Positions 1 through 7,314 are shown, counted from the first letter of the stretch. The stretch is 30,159 nt of DNA from CAZMVU01 sp964569295 (GCA_964569295.1 CAZMVU010000037.1:1-30159); one strand, 5' to 3'. Notes: generated from the sequence alone by a model not told the origin. Translations and numbers: made by a program.

Positions 1-98
1 ATACCAGGGAGTTGTATGACGTATGGGAAACGGCTCACGGCAAACGGCTAAAGAACTACTGTCGGGAAGGCAGTCGTTTTCAGGCATATCGCCTGGTG
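1..98 (+). repeat. Dispersed repeat, family 1, copy A
   Basis: This stretch matches, in opposite orientation, bases 28243-28343. Both copies start ATACC(A/G)GGGAGTT, continue with TGACGTA, then a CGGCTCACGGCA block followed by ACGGCTAAAGAA, and remain recognisable through GGGAAGG to CCTGG. The match begins at base 1, so the element may extend out of the window. No gene is supported here. A shorter related fragment lies at 28758-28780. Its function is unknown; it looks like a REP- or MITE-like non-coding repeat. Confidence 0.7.
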
Positions 99-127
99 GG
101 GCGCGTGGTCCGGCGTCTTCAGCGAAG

Positions 128-157
128 TTGCACGGAACCCCCGATAATGGCTATACT
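128..157 (+). promoter_or_regulatory. Sigma-70-type promoter of tRNA-Leu
   Basis: TTGCAC (128-133) and TATACT (152-157) are separated by 18 bases. Transcription would begin near 164, about five bases before the mature tRNA 5' end, which is the usual arrangement for a tRNA promoter. Confidence 0.65.
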
Positions 158-168
158 TCCGCTTCCGC

Positions 169-255
169 GCCGGGATGGCGGAATTGGCAGACGCACCGGA
201 CTCAAAATCCGGCGGGGTAAAACCCGTGGGGGTTCGACTCCCCCTCCCGGCACCA
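169..255 (+). tRNA. tRNA-Leu (anticodon CAA)
   Basis: This is a class II tRNA with a long variable arm. The acceptor stem GCCGGGA (169-175) pairs with TCCCGGC (245-251), followed by discriminator A252 and an encoded CCA (253-255). The anticodon stem CCGGA/TCCGG encloses loop CTCAAAA, giving anticodon CAA (203-205), which reads the UUG leucine codon. The T arm has a GGGGG/CCCCC stem around TTCGACT. The D-loop region GGAATTGGCAGACGC is typical of bacterial tRNA-Leu. A clear promoter lies just upstream. No U-tract terminator hairpin is seen downstream. Confidence 0.97.
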
Positions 256-593
256 ACTTCTTTCCCCCCTTTGTTTATGCGGATACCCGCGTTTTTATTG
301 GCGCTTATCACTCTTTAATTGTCGAACAGTCCCGCTGCGCCCGTTTCCTGCTTTATTATAATGTGTTGCAGAAAATTGCGACGTTTTGAGACAGATAGGG
401 GGACTATCAGGGGACGTTTTTCACGGGGGTTATTCCTTTCCTTGCGCAACCGTGCGGGCGTCCTGTTCCTTGTTCGCGATGGGGCTTCGGTAGAACAAGC
501 GGGGCTCGCGCGGACCAGCGCTTTGATTGGATTGCATTCTGTGCGCGATCAGGTACCTAAGCCGCGATTCTTGGCCGTAGGGAAGCCGCATGC
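256..593. other. Gene-free stretch after the tRNA
   Basis: I see no supported gene here: open frames have no ribosome-binding site and no recognisable protein features. It holds a lone TATAAT (357-362) without a matching -35 box, the palindrome TTGCGCAA (442-449), and a CTTGTTC/GAACAAG inverted repeat (469-475 and 493-499) with a 17-base loop. It leads into the regulatory region of the gene at 940. Confidence 0.5.
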
Positions 594-612
594 TGTGGCG
601 CAAAGCCGCACA
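594..612 (+). promoter_or_regulatory. Candidate activator site 1 (GCGCAAAGCCG)
   Basis: TGTGGCGCAAAGCCGCACA has imperfect dyad symmetry: TGTGGC against GCC(G)CACA around GCAAA. Its 11-base core GCGCAAAGCCG recurs exactly at 678-688. It lies about 250 bp upstream of the sigma-54 promoter, a reasonable distance for an enhancer-binding protein. Assignment to the regulator encoded at 3332 is inference. Confidence 0.4.
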
Positions 613-674
613 TAGGAAGGTATCTGCGCAGAAATCTCCGCATGCATATTTGTGCCTGGCAATTCGCAGAGCAA

Positions 675-691
675 TGTGCGCAAAGCCGATA
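675..691 (+). promoter_or_regulatory. Candidate activator site 2 (GCGCAAAGCCG)
   Basis: TGTGCGCAAAGCCGATA repeats the core of site 1 exactly, 80 bp closer to the promoter. Both copies are preceded by TGTG. This is the second of three GCAAAG-centred elements between 594 and 789. Confidence 0.4.
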
Positions 692-774
692 TCGCGCTTT
701 GAGGGTATAGGGTTGCGGGACGTACAATGTGCCAGGTTTCACACGCAATGGAAAAGGACGCCGGCGCGGTTTCA

Positions 775-789
775 CTGCAAAGTTTGCAG
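775..789 (+). promoter_or_regulatory. Candidate upstream activating palindrome (CTGCAAA-G-TTTGCAG)
   Basis: This is a perfect 7+1+7 palindrome centred on base 782, about 94 bp upstream of the predicted sigma-54 start site. That is the classic distance and form of NtrC-family enhancer sites. A half-site TTTGCAG follows at 813-819. The embedded GCAAAG links it to the two upstream sites. Confidence 0.5.
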
Positions 790-849
790 GGTTGCATGCC
801 GTTCAGGCCATCTTTGCAGCCCCTATGGGCCGATTTCCATGCATGGCTA

Positions 850-864
850 TGGCATAGGGATTGC
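850..864 (+). promoter_or_regulatory. Sigma-54 (-24/-12) promoter
   Basis: TGGCAT, five bases, then TTGC matches the sigma-54 consensus TGGCAC-N5-TTGC with exact spacing and one mismatch. The predicted start of transcription is about 875-876, giving a leader of roughly 64 bases before the ATG at 940. A sigma-54-dependent activator is encoded 2.4 kb downstream on the same strand, which strongly supports the call. Confidence 0.75.
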
Positions 865-875
865 GCTTATACCGG

Positions 876-898
876 TGCGCCGCCGCAGTGACGGCGCA
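876..898 (+). other. 5'-leader hairpin
   Basis: TGCGCCG (876-882) and CGGCGCA (892-898) form a 7-bp GC-rich stem with a 9-base loop. It starts at the predicted 5' end of the sigma-54 transcript, a position where hairpins often protect mRNA from decay. Confidence 0.45.
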
Positions 899-939
899 GG
901 AACGTGTGTGAAGACAAATGAACAGAAGGAGTACGAGCG

Positions 940-1839
940 ATGCGAAACATTATCATGATTGCGCTATTGGCGATGGCGGTTGCGGTGTTTGTGGTACCGG
1001 CGCTGGCGCAGGCGCCGGGCGGGCGCTATGTGGATGCGAATGAAGACGGGGTGTGCGACAACTTCGTGGATACGGATGGAGATGGCGTGAATGACAACTT
1101 CGTGGATGAAGATGGTGATGGCGTCTGTGACAACAGGCCTGCGGTGGGCGATCAGGGCCGCGGCCGCGGCATGGGTTATGGCCGTGGCGGTCCAGGCCGC
1201 GGCATGGGACCGGGCATGGCCTGCGGTAAGGACAAGAGCTTTGTCGATGAAGATGGTGACGGCATGTGCGATCACTTCACGGATGAAGACGGCGACGGCA
1301 TCTGCGATGGCTGTGTACGTGGTGTGTGCCAGGGCTACGGTTGCGGCCGGGGCATGGGGCAGCCGCGTGGCGAGGGCCGTGGCATGGGCTACGGGCGGCC
1401 GGGCGCCTTCGTGGATGAAGATGGTGATGGCGTGTGCGACAATTTCGTAGACGAAGACGGTGATGGCGTGAACGACAACTTCATCGACGCCGATGGCGAT
1501 GGTGTGTGCGACAGACGTCAGGAGTGGAATGGGCGCGGGCGTGGTGGTACGGGCCGTGGCATGGGTTATGGCCTTGGCGGCCACTTCGTGGACGAGGACG
1601 GCGACGGTGAATGCGATAACTACGTCGGCGGAGATGATGCGAAGAATGACCGGCCGGCCTGGGGCGCTGGCGGCCGTGGTCAGGGTCAGGGCTATGGCCG
1701 TGGTGGCCGTGGTCAGGGGCAAGGCTATGGCCGTGGTGGTCAGGGTCGGGGCCGTGGTCAGGGGCAAGGCTATGGCCGTGGTGGTCAGGGTCAGGGCCGT
1801 GGTCAGGGCCGCGGTCAAGGCTTCGGCTGGCAGCGGTAA
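940..1839 (+). CDS. Exported DxDGDGxCD-repeat, Gly/Arg-rich protein
   Basis: The 299-residue product starts at an ATG eight bases after an AAGGAG ribosome-binding site (926-931). A Sec signal peptide is evident: hydrophobic residues 4-22, then ALAQA, with cleavage near residue 24. The mature part alternates two motifs. Acidic repeats of the type FVDEDGDGVCDN, resembling EF-hand or thrombospondin-3 calcium loops, occur in clusters near residues 31-64, 101-128, 157-192 and 215-228, and most carry a Cys before the last Asp. Between and after them are Gly/Arg stretches (GRGMGYGRGG; from about 240 to the end GQGQGYGRGG repeats). Calcium or other metal binding outside the inner membrane is inferred; the regular Cys could add soft-metal or redox chemistry. 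It is preceded by a sigma-54 promoter and followed by a kinase/regulator pair, so it is probably the output of that system. I recognise no named family. Confidence 0.85.
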   Translation: MRNIIMIALLAMAVAVFVVPALAQAPGGRYVDANEDGVCDNFVDTDGDGVNDNFVDEDGDGVCDNRPAVGDQGRGRGMGYGRGGPGRGMGPGMACGKDKSFVDEDGDGMCDHFTDEDGDGICDGCVRGVCQGYGCGRGMGQPRGEGRGMGYGRPGAFVDEDGDGVCDNFVDEDGDGVNDNFIDADGDGVCDRRQEWNGRGRGGTGRGMGYGLGGHFVDEDGDGECDNYVGGDDAKNDRPAWGAGGRGQGQGYGRGGRGQGQGYGRGGQGRGRGQGQGYGRGGQGQGRGQGRGQGFGWQR

Positions 1840-2011
1840 GGCCTGCACCGACATCATGGGCGGGCAGCAGCCGCGGGCTGGATTGATGCTCGATGATGCA
1901 AGAAACCCGCTTCGGCCTTCGAACGAAGGACAAGCCGATTGAGCAATGCCAAGTGGCGCGGCGGCCTGGATCAGACTCCGGGCCGTCGCCTGTGTATGGA
2001 GGTAAGTTGCT

Positions 2012-3313
2012 GTGCGACTTCGCAGTGTTGGTGGCGGCGTTCTACTTGTATTATTGGCTGTGGGCGCGATCGGGCTGTTGTATGCGAACTACAGCGGCAA
2101 GGTGGTTCAGGCGCGACGTGTGCTCGAGGCGCGGGGCCGCACGGTAGCGGAGGCGCTCCAGGCGGGCCTGCGGGCCCAGACGCGCATGGGCCGTTACCGG
2201 GGCGACCGGATAGCCGCGATCTTGGACGAGTTGGCGGAAACGATGGATATTGTGTCTGTCGAGGTGGCGCAGGAGGATGGGACCATTGTAGCGGCGGCGG
2301 GTAACCCCCTGGACTCGGCCATGCGCGGTGCGCCGGGGGTTGTCTGGGAGGAGGACGTTCTTATCGTGCGCGACTCCTTTGCGTTTACCCATGGGCGCGG
2401 TCCGCCGTCGGGGCGCGGGCGCGGCCGGGGGCGGGTTGTTGAACGGGAGACCCACGCGTGGGGTTCGTCTCCGTATGCGTTGACGGTGGTGCTGGATGCA
2501 AGTGCGGCATTGCGGGCGCAGTGGTCGGCGCTGATCGAGTTTATTGTGGGGGTAGCAGCAGTTGTGTTGTTGGCCATGCTGGCGGCGGGGACGCTCCTGG
2601 CGGTGCAACGGCAACGGCGTCTGCGCGAAGACCTCACGTGGTCCCAGGAGCGCGCGGCCCACCACGAGCGTTTGTCGCGGCTTGGCGCCGGGCTGGCCCA
2701 TGAGACGAAGAATCCGCTCGGGCTCGTGCGTGGGTTGGCGCAAACCATTGCCGATGGTGATGCGACTGCCGAGGAGTCGCGGCGCAATGCCACGAAGATT
2801 GTGGATGAGGCGGACCGTATCGTAAGCCAGATCGACGGTTTCTTGAACGTGGCACGTGCGGCGGAACCGGCAGTGGAAAATGTGGCGCTGGACGATCTGT
2901 TCAGCGATGTGCAACGGCTTGTGGCTTCGGAGGCGGGGGAGGCGGGTGTGGAACTTTCGATTTTTGGGCGTGGGCTTGTTGTGGCCGCGGACCCCGCCAT
3001 GTTGCGGCGTGTGCTGCTGAACCTCCTGATCAACGCGTTTCGCGCGTGTGCGCGCGGCGACAAGGTGGAGTTGGAAGCGAAGCGTACGCGCGAGGGGGTG
3101 GCGGTATATGTGCGCGATACCGGGTGTGGCATCGCGGCGGCGGATCTCGCGCGTGTGACGGAACCGTATTTCACCCGATTCGAACGGGGCACGGGGCTGG
3201 GCCTGGCCCTCGTTTCCCAGATAGTGCTGGCGCATGGCTGGCGCATAGATATTGACTCGGTGCCGGACGAAGGCACGACGGTAACGCTCGCCGGACTGTA
3301 TCCGGTAGCCTGA
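2012..3313 (+). CDS. Membrane sensor histidine kinase (ZraS/HydH-like architecture)
   Basis: The 433-residue sensor kinase begins at GTG, eight bases after GGAGGT (1998-2003). A membrane helix (about residues 6-24) and a second one (about 171-198) bracket a periplasmic sensor domain of about 145 residues. No HAMP domain is obvious. The H-box HETKNPLG puts the phospho-accepting His at residue 230. The N-box (LRRVLLNLLINAF), G1 (DTGCGI) and G2 (GTGLGLALV) motifs of the HATPase domain are intact. The sensor domain carries a Gly/Arg run near residues 128-142 (GRGPPSGRGRGRGR) that echoes the composition of the exported protein upstream. The gene sits 172 bp after that protein, with no strong terminator between, and 18 bp before its response regulator. 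It should phosphorylate that regulator in response to an unknown envelope signal. Confidence 0.93.
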   Translation: MRLRSVGGGVLLVLLAVGAIGLLYANYSGKVVQARRVLEARGRTVAEALQAGLRAQTRMGRYRGDRIAAILDELAETMDIVSVEVAQEDGTIVAAAGNPLDSAMRGAPGVVWEEDVLIVRDSFAFTHGRGPPSGRGRGRGRVVERETHAWGSSPYALTVVLDASAALRAQWSALIEFIVGVAAVVLLAMLAAGTLLAVQRQRRLREDLTWSQERAAHHERLSRLGAGLAHETKNPLGLVRGLAQTIADGDATAEESRRNATKIVDEADRIVSQIDGFLNVARAAEPAVENVALDDLFSDVQRLVASEAGEAGVELSIFGRGLVVAADPAMLRRVLLNLLINAFRACARGDKVELEAKRTREGVAVYVRDTGCGIAAADLARVTEPYFTRFERGTGLGLALVSQIVLAHGWRIDIDSVPDEGTTVTLAGLYPVA

Positions 3314-3331
3314 GGAGGATGCGGAAGGGCA

Positions 3332-4645
3332 ATGAACGAGATGCCGGAAGAAGAACATGTAATAGCCGTGGTGGATGATGAGCCGGCGCAGCGCGCCCTG
3401 CTGACGAATACCCTCGAGCGCGCGGGCTATGCAGTGCGGCCCTGTGCCGACGGCGATACGGCGCTTGACGTGGCGCCGGATGTCGACCTGATGTTGCTCG
3501 ATGTGCGTATGCCGGGCATGTCGGGGCTGGATGTGCTGGCGCGGCTGCGTAAGGATCGTCCGGAACTGCCGGTGATCTTGCTGACGGCGTATATCGATGT
3601 GCGCGATGCCGTACAGGCGATCAAGCAGGGCGCATTGGATTACCTCGAAAAGCCGCTGGACCTGGATGAACTTGTGGCGGCCATTGACGACGCTTTGGGC
3701 GTGACGGGGCGCAGGGTGGGGACGGACCTGCCCGGCTTGCCCGCGGGCATCGTGGCGGAGAGCGAGGCCATGCGCGAGGTGTTCCGGCAGGCGGCGCGTG
3801 TCGCCGAAACGGACACCACCGTGCTGGTGCTTGGTCCGAGCGGCGTTGGCAAGGAGGTGGTCGCGCAATTCATTCACCAGCACAGCGCCCGGTCGGCAAG
3901 GCCGCTGGTGGCGGTGGACTGCACGTCGCTGCCGGAGAACCTGGCCGAGAGTGAACTCTTCGGTCATGAGAAGGGTGCTTTTACCGGCGCTGACAGCGCG
4001 CGGCCCGGGCGCTTCGAGGAAGCGGATGGCAGCACCATGTTTCTCGACGAAATTGGCGAGTTGCCGCTTGCGCTCCAGCCGAAGCTGCTGCGTGTGCTCG
4101 AGACCGGCGCCTTCCGGCGAGTAGGCGGGCGAGCGGAGCGGGGGGTGGATGTCCGGGTTGTCGCCGCCACAAACCGTGATCTCGAGGTCGAGGTGCGTGA
4201 AGGCCGCTTCCGCGAAGACTTGTACTACCGGCTCAACGTGTTTCCTATTGCCGTGCCGCCGTTGCGGGAACGGCCGGAAGATGTGCTGGCCCTGGCCGAA
4301 AAATTTCTGCGCGTGCAGCGCAAGCGGCTGGCGCCGGCGGCGCAGCGTGTAGTGGCGGCTTATGCGTGGCCAGGGAATGTGCGTGAGTTGCGCAATGCCA
4401 TGGAACGGGCGGCCATTTTGGCGAATGGGACGGTCGTGTTGCCGGCCGACCTGCCGCCAAATCTGCGTGAGCCGGTGGCCAAGCCGGAGGCAGGGGGCGT
4501 GCTGGTGGGGGATATGCAGGAAATTCAACGGCGCGCCATTCTCGAGGCCCTGGAAAAAACCGGGGGCAACAAGACCCAGGCTTCGGAATTGCTGGGTATC
4601 AGCCGGCGCAATCTGGTCTACAAACTGCGGGCCTACGGACTCTAG
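3332..4645 (+). CDS. Sigma-54-dependent response regulator, NtrC family
   Basis: The 437-residue protein has the full three-domain plan. An N-terminal receiver domain carries DD at 15-16, phospho-acceptor Asp57 in LLDVRMPG, and a TAY...KP signature. A central AAA+ domain has Walker A GPSGVGKE (about 168-175), the sigma-54-contacting GAFTGA loop (about 215-220) and Walker B-type FLDEIGELP. A C-terminal Fis-type helix-turn-helix follows (TQASELLGISRRNLVYKL). The retained GAFTGA loop shows it is a true activator of sigma-54 RNA polymerase. It is co-transcribed with the kinase 18 bp upstream and probably activates the -24/-12 promoter at 850-864 through the GCAAAG-centred sites. Start: ATG at 3332 with a purine-rich GAGGAGGATGCGGAAGG region upstream. 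Confidence 0.96.
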   Translation: MNEMPEEEHVIAVVDDEPAQRALLTNTLERAGYAVRPCADGDTALDVAPDVDLMLLDVRMPGMSGLDVLARLRKDRPELPVILLTAYIDVRDAVQAIKQGALDYLEKPLDLDELVAAIDDALGVTGRRVGTDLPGLPAGIVAESEAMREVFRQAARVAETDTTVLVLGPSGVGKEVVAQFIHQHSARSARPLVAVDCTSLPENLAESELFGHEKGAFTGADSARPGRFEEADGSTMFLDEIGELPLALQPKLLRVLETGAFRRVGGRAERGVDVRVVAATNRDLEVEVREGRFREDLYYRLNVFPIAVPPLRERPEDVLALAEKFLRVQRKRLAPAAQRVVAAYAWPGNVRELRNAMERAAILANGTVVLPADLPPNLREPVAKPEAGGVLVGDMQEIQRRAILEALEKTGGNKTQASELLGISRRNLVYKLRAYGL

Positions 4646-4805
4646 AGGCGCGGCCATAAAGACGTGTTTCGCTCTTGTCCCAAATCGCAGTTGTCATAAT
4701 GCAGGCATTTGGTGGCGATTAAGGGCACAGACGCCGCTGCCTACCCGCTGAAGTGTATCTGTAACAACTGCGTAAACCCCGATTTGTTACCTCTTTTTCA
4801 GGGTT

Positions 4806-4835
4806 TTGACTTGCCCGTTCGCCGCCTCGTACAAT
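4806..4835 (+). promoter_or_regulatory. Sigma-70-type promoter giving a leaderless mRNA
   Basis: TTGACT (4806-4811), 18 bases, TACAAT (4830-4835). The -10 box ends only nine bases before the ATG at 4845, so transcription should begin at or within about three bases of the start codon. No Shine-Dalgarno sequence precedes the ATG, which fits a leaderless message. The boxes also rule out the in-frame TTG at 4806 as the start. Confidence 0.65.
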
Positions 4836-4844
4836 GCGGTTACC

Positions 4845-6218
4845 ATGACTACGCACTCCACGATCAAATTTCACGTTCTCGGGGGCGGCGGAGAAGTTGG
4901 GGCGGCTTGTTTCCTGGTCGATGTAGATGGCTGCCGTATAGTGCTCGACTGCGGCACACATCCCAAGAAAGACGGCTACGATGCCCTGCCCAACCTTGCC
5001 GCGCTTGAAGAGGCCCCGGACGCGCTGATTATTTCGCATGGGCATGTGGACCACATTGGCGCGGCGCCGTATTTGCTTCGTGAATTCCCGCTTACAAAGG
5101 TGTTCGCCACCATGCCCACGGTGAGCATTATGGACCGGATGCTGCACAATTCCGTGGCGGTCATGGAAACATTGGCGCGGGAGAAGGGCATTCGCGATTA
5201 TCCGCTGTATGATCACGCGGATGTGAATTACGCGCTTCGGGGCGTGCGCGGTGTGGACTGCGATGCCCCGTTTAACGTGTGTACGCGTGTGCCGGTGGAA
5301 GGCCGCTTTCAGCACGCTGGGCATGTGCTCGGCAGTGCGAGTGTGCTCTTGCGTGTCGATGGTCACACCCTGTTCTACACGTCGGATATCTGCGAGTCGA
5401 ATCAGGAACTGCTGGCCGGCTATACCCCCTTGGAGAATACGGAGGTGGATACGCTGGTCATCGAGTGCACGCGCGGCGCCACAGAAGAGTCAAAGGTGAA
5501 GGATTATCTGGATGAGGTGGATCGGCTTGCCGAGAACGTGAACCGGGTACTGCGTGATGGCGGCTGCGTGCTCTTGCCGTGCTTTGCTTTGGGCCGCACG
5601 CAGGAGATGCTGAACATCATTTCCCGTTTGCAGGAGACGGGGCGTGTGCCGAGTGTGCCGGTGTACGCATCGGGCCTGGGGCGCGCGGTTTATGAGTTGT
5701 ACGATAAGTATGTCCATTACCTGCGGCCGGACGCGATGCTTCGTCCGTTGAGCTTGTATGACCGCATCGGCAATGTGTGGGATCCCAAGCGCATCGATGA
5801 CCTGTTGCGGCATCCGGCGATTATCGTGGCCACTTCCGGGATGATGATAGAGAACACGCCCTCGGCCATGATAGCACGGGAAATCGTGCAGGAAACGCAG
5901 CACGGCATTTTCTTCGTGGGTTATGTGGACCCCGAGACGCTGGGGTATAAACTGTTGCATAGCGCGCCGGGAGCAAAACTGAGTTTTGCCACGGGCTGGC
6001 CGCAGGTGCCGGTGCGCCTGCAAAACATTCAGCGTTTCGATTTCAGCGCCCATGCGCCCCGGGCGGCCTTGCGCAGCGTCATTGAGCAGGTGAAGCCGCG
6101 CAATGTGGTCTATGTGCATGGCGACCCCGAAGCGGTGGCGTGGATGGAGGCGAACACCGGCAATGGTTTCGCACGTTTTGCGCCGCTTGTGGGGGAGAAC
6201 ATCGAACTGAAGGCGTGA
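4845..6218 (+). CDS. MBL-fold beta-CASP metallo-hydrolase (RNA-processing, CPSF/YSH1-like)
   Basis: The 457-residue product has the metallo-beta-lactamase zinc motif HGHVDH near residues 64-69 and further ligand regions (HAGH..., TSDI). It also has beta-CASP features: IECT, VATSGMM, the DFSAHAP motif and VYVHGDP near the C terminus. This is the layout of the RNA-specific beta-CASP branch (COG1236), which cleaves RNA with two zinc ions. The RNase J C-terminal domain is absent and the length suits the shorter CPSF-like type. The start is the ATG at 4845 rather than an upstream TTG, because the promoter boxes lie over the extra codons. The next gene follows after three bases, so the two are co-transcribed. 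The cellular RNA substrate is unknown. Confidence 0.92.
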   Translation: MTTHSTIKFHVLGGGGEVGAACFLVDVDGCRIVLDCGTHPKKDGYDALPNLAALEEAPDALIISHGHVDHIGAAPYLLREFPLTKVFATMPTVSIMDRMLHNSVAVMETLAREKGIRDYPLYDHADVNYALRGVRGVDCDAPFNVCTRVPVEGRFQHAGHVLGSASVLLRVDGHTLFYTSDICESNQELLAGYTPLENTEVDTLVIECTRGATEESKVKDYLDEVDRLAENVNRVLRDGGCVLLPCFALGRTQEMLNIISRLQETGRVPSVPVYASGLGRAVYELYDKYVHYLRPDAMLRPLSLYDRIGNVWDPKRIDDLLRHPAIIVATSGMMIENTPSAMIAREIVQETQHGIFFVGYVDPETLGYKLLHSAPGAKLSFATGWPQVPVRLQNIQRFDFSAHAPRAALRSVIEQVKPRNVVYVHGDPEAVAWMEANTGNGFARFAPLVGENIELKA

Positions 6219-6221
6219 GTG

Positions 6222-7187
6222 ATGAGCACGGGGCACGGCAGACGGCTCGCGCGGCGCATGGTGGCGCTGTTGTGCATTGGCTTCGGCTGGTTGACACGGC
6301 TGATGCCGTTGCGCTTGGCGCGTGCGTTGGCCGTGGGGTTGGCGGTGGTGGCCTATGTGGCCGTGCCGCGAATCCGGCGGGTGGGCATGGCGAACCTCGA
6401 TGCGGCCTATGGGGAAATCCTCAGCGTGCGGGAAAAACGCCGGATTCTGTGGGGCGCGGTTCGTAATGCGGCGATGGTGGCCGCGGAATTCTCGCATATC
6501 CCAACCCTGGCCGGCGGGGGAGACGAGCGACTTGTGCGGGTCGAAGGGCTCGAGCATGTGGATCTGAGCAAGGGGCTGATCGGCATCGGCGCGCATCTGG
6601 GCAATTGGGAATGGATGGCGCCCGCCATGGCGGCGCATGGTTGCCATGTGACTGCGGTGGTACGGCCGCTGGACGACCCAGTCCTGAATCGTTATGTGGA
6701 CGGCGTGCGCCGAGCGGGCGATGTTGACACCCTCGATAAGGATGCGGCCGCGCAGGCGCTGGTGCGTGTGTTGCGCGAAGGCGGTAAGGCGGGGTTGCTT
6801 GTGGACCAGAGTCCGCGGGAGAACGGCGTGCCGGCAACGTTTTTCGGCCGCTCCTGCTGGGCTACAGCGGGCCCGGCGCTGGTGGCGCGGCGTGCCCGGG
6901 TGCCGGTCCATCCGGTGTGTATGGTGCGCGGGGCGCACGGGGGCTATACCTTGCGTTTTTCACCGGAAGTGGCTTTGGAAAAAACGCAGCACCTGCGGCG
7001 CGATCTGCAGGTGAACTCGCAGCGTTTCCAAGACGCGATCGAGGAGATGGTGCGCGCGCATCCTGAGCAGTGGTTGTGGTTTCACCGGCGGTGGAAGCCA
7101 CGGCCCCGGTTGCGCACGATGTGGGAGGAACATCTCGGGCGGGAACGCCCGAAAGAACAGGAGACCGCCGTTGAGCACGATTTGTGA
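6222..7187 (+). CDS. Lipid A biosynthesis acyltransferase, LpxL/HtrB family
   Basis: The 321-residue protein belongs to the lysophospholipid/lipid A acyltransferase family. An N-terminal hydrophobic segment (about residues 8-45) would anchor it in the inner membrane. The catalytic HX4E motif is present as HLGNWE (His125, Glu130). LLVDQSPRENG, TFFGR and WLWFHRRWK match conserved blocks of LpxL-type enzymes. The reaction would be transfer of a secondary acyl chain from acyl-ACP to a lipid A precursor, implying an outer membrane with lipid A. Of two adjacent start codons (GTG 6219, ATG 6222), I prefer the ATG, eight bases after a GAAGG. It is translationally coupled to the beta-CASP gene, whose stop is at 6216-6218. 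The acyl specificity cannot be read from sequence. Confidence 0.92.
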   Translation: MSTGHGRRLARRMVALLCIGFGWLTRLMPLRLARALAVGLAVVAYVAVPRIRRVGMANLDAAYGEILSVREKRRILWGAVRNAAMVAAEFSHIPTLAGGGDERLVRVEGLEHVDLSKGLIGIGAHLGNWEWMAPAMAAHGCHVTAVVRPLDDPVLNRYVDGVRRAGDVDTLDKDAAAQALVRVLREGGKAGLLVDQSPRENGVPATFFGRSCWATAGPALVARRARVPVHPVCMVRGAHGGYTLRFSPEVALEKTQHLRRDLQVNSQRFQDAIEEMVRAHPEQWLWFHRRWKPRPRLRTMWEEHLGRERPKEQETAVEHDL

Positions 7188-7279
7188 TCGTGGGGCTGCC
7201 GGGGAATGTGGCCGGCGGTTCCGTGTGTTGAAAGAGGTAGCGTGGTATGGGTGCATGTGTATCCATCGCGCAAACCAGG

Positions 7280-7295
7280 CGCGCTCTTGAGCGCG
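7280..7295 (+). other. Hairpin in leader of first small gene
   Basis: CGCGCT-CTTG-AGCGCG forms a 6-bp stem seven bases upstream of the GGGAGG ribosome-binding site of the 48-residue gene at 7315. It could modulate translation or mark a processing point; nothing shows which. Confidence 0.3.
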
Positions 7296-7314
7296 TAAGC
7301 AGGGAGGAGGCGCT

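Noticed and set aside
12..389. Frames across the tRNA region
   Set aside because: They overlap the tRNA-Leu and the family 1 repeat and have no protein features.
964..1857. A 297-codon minus-strand frame rich in Ala and Thr
   Set aside because: It is a mirror of the repeated GATGGTGATGGC codons of the exported protein; it has no ribosome-binding site and no recognisable family.
2051..4657. An 868-codon minus-strand open frame
   Set aside because: It lies wholly antisense to the histidine kinase and response regulator, both with complete conserved motifs. Its sequence is low-complexity Arg/His/Pro without domains, as expected in the antisense of GC-rich genes.
4806..4844. Upstream TTG start for the beta-CASP gene
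   Set aside because: These codons coincide with the -35 and -10 boxes, have no ribosome-binding site, and precede the conserved N terminus.
5490..6938. A 482-codon minus-strand frame
   Set aside because: It is antisense to the beta-CASP and acyltransferase genes; no conserved motif is present.
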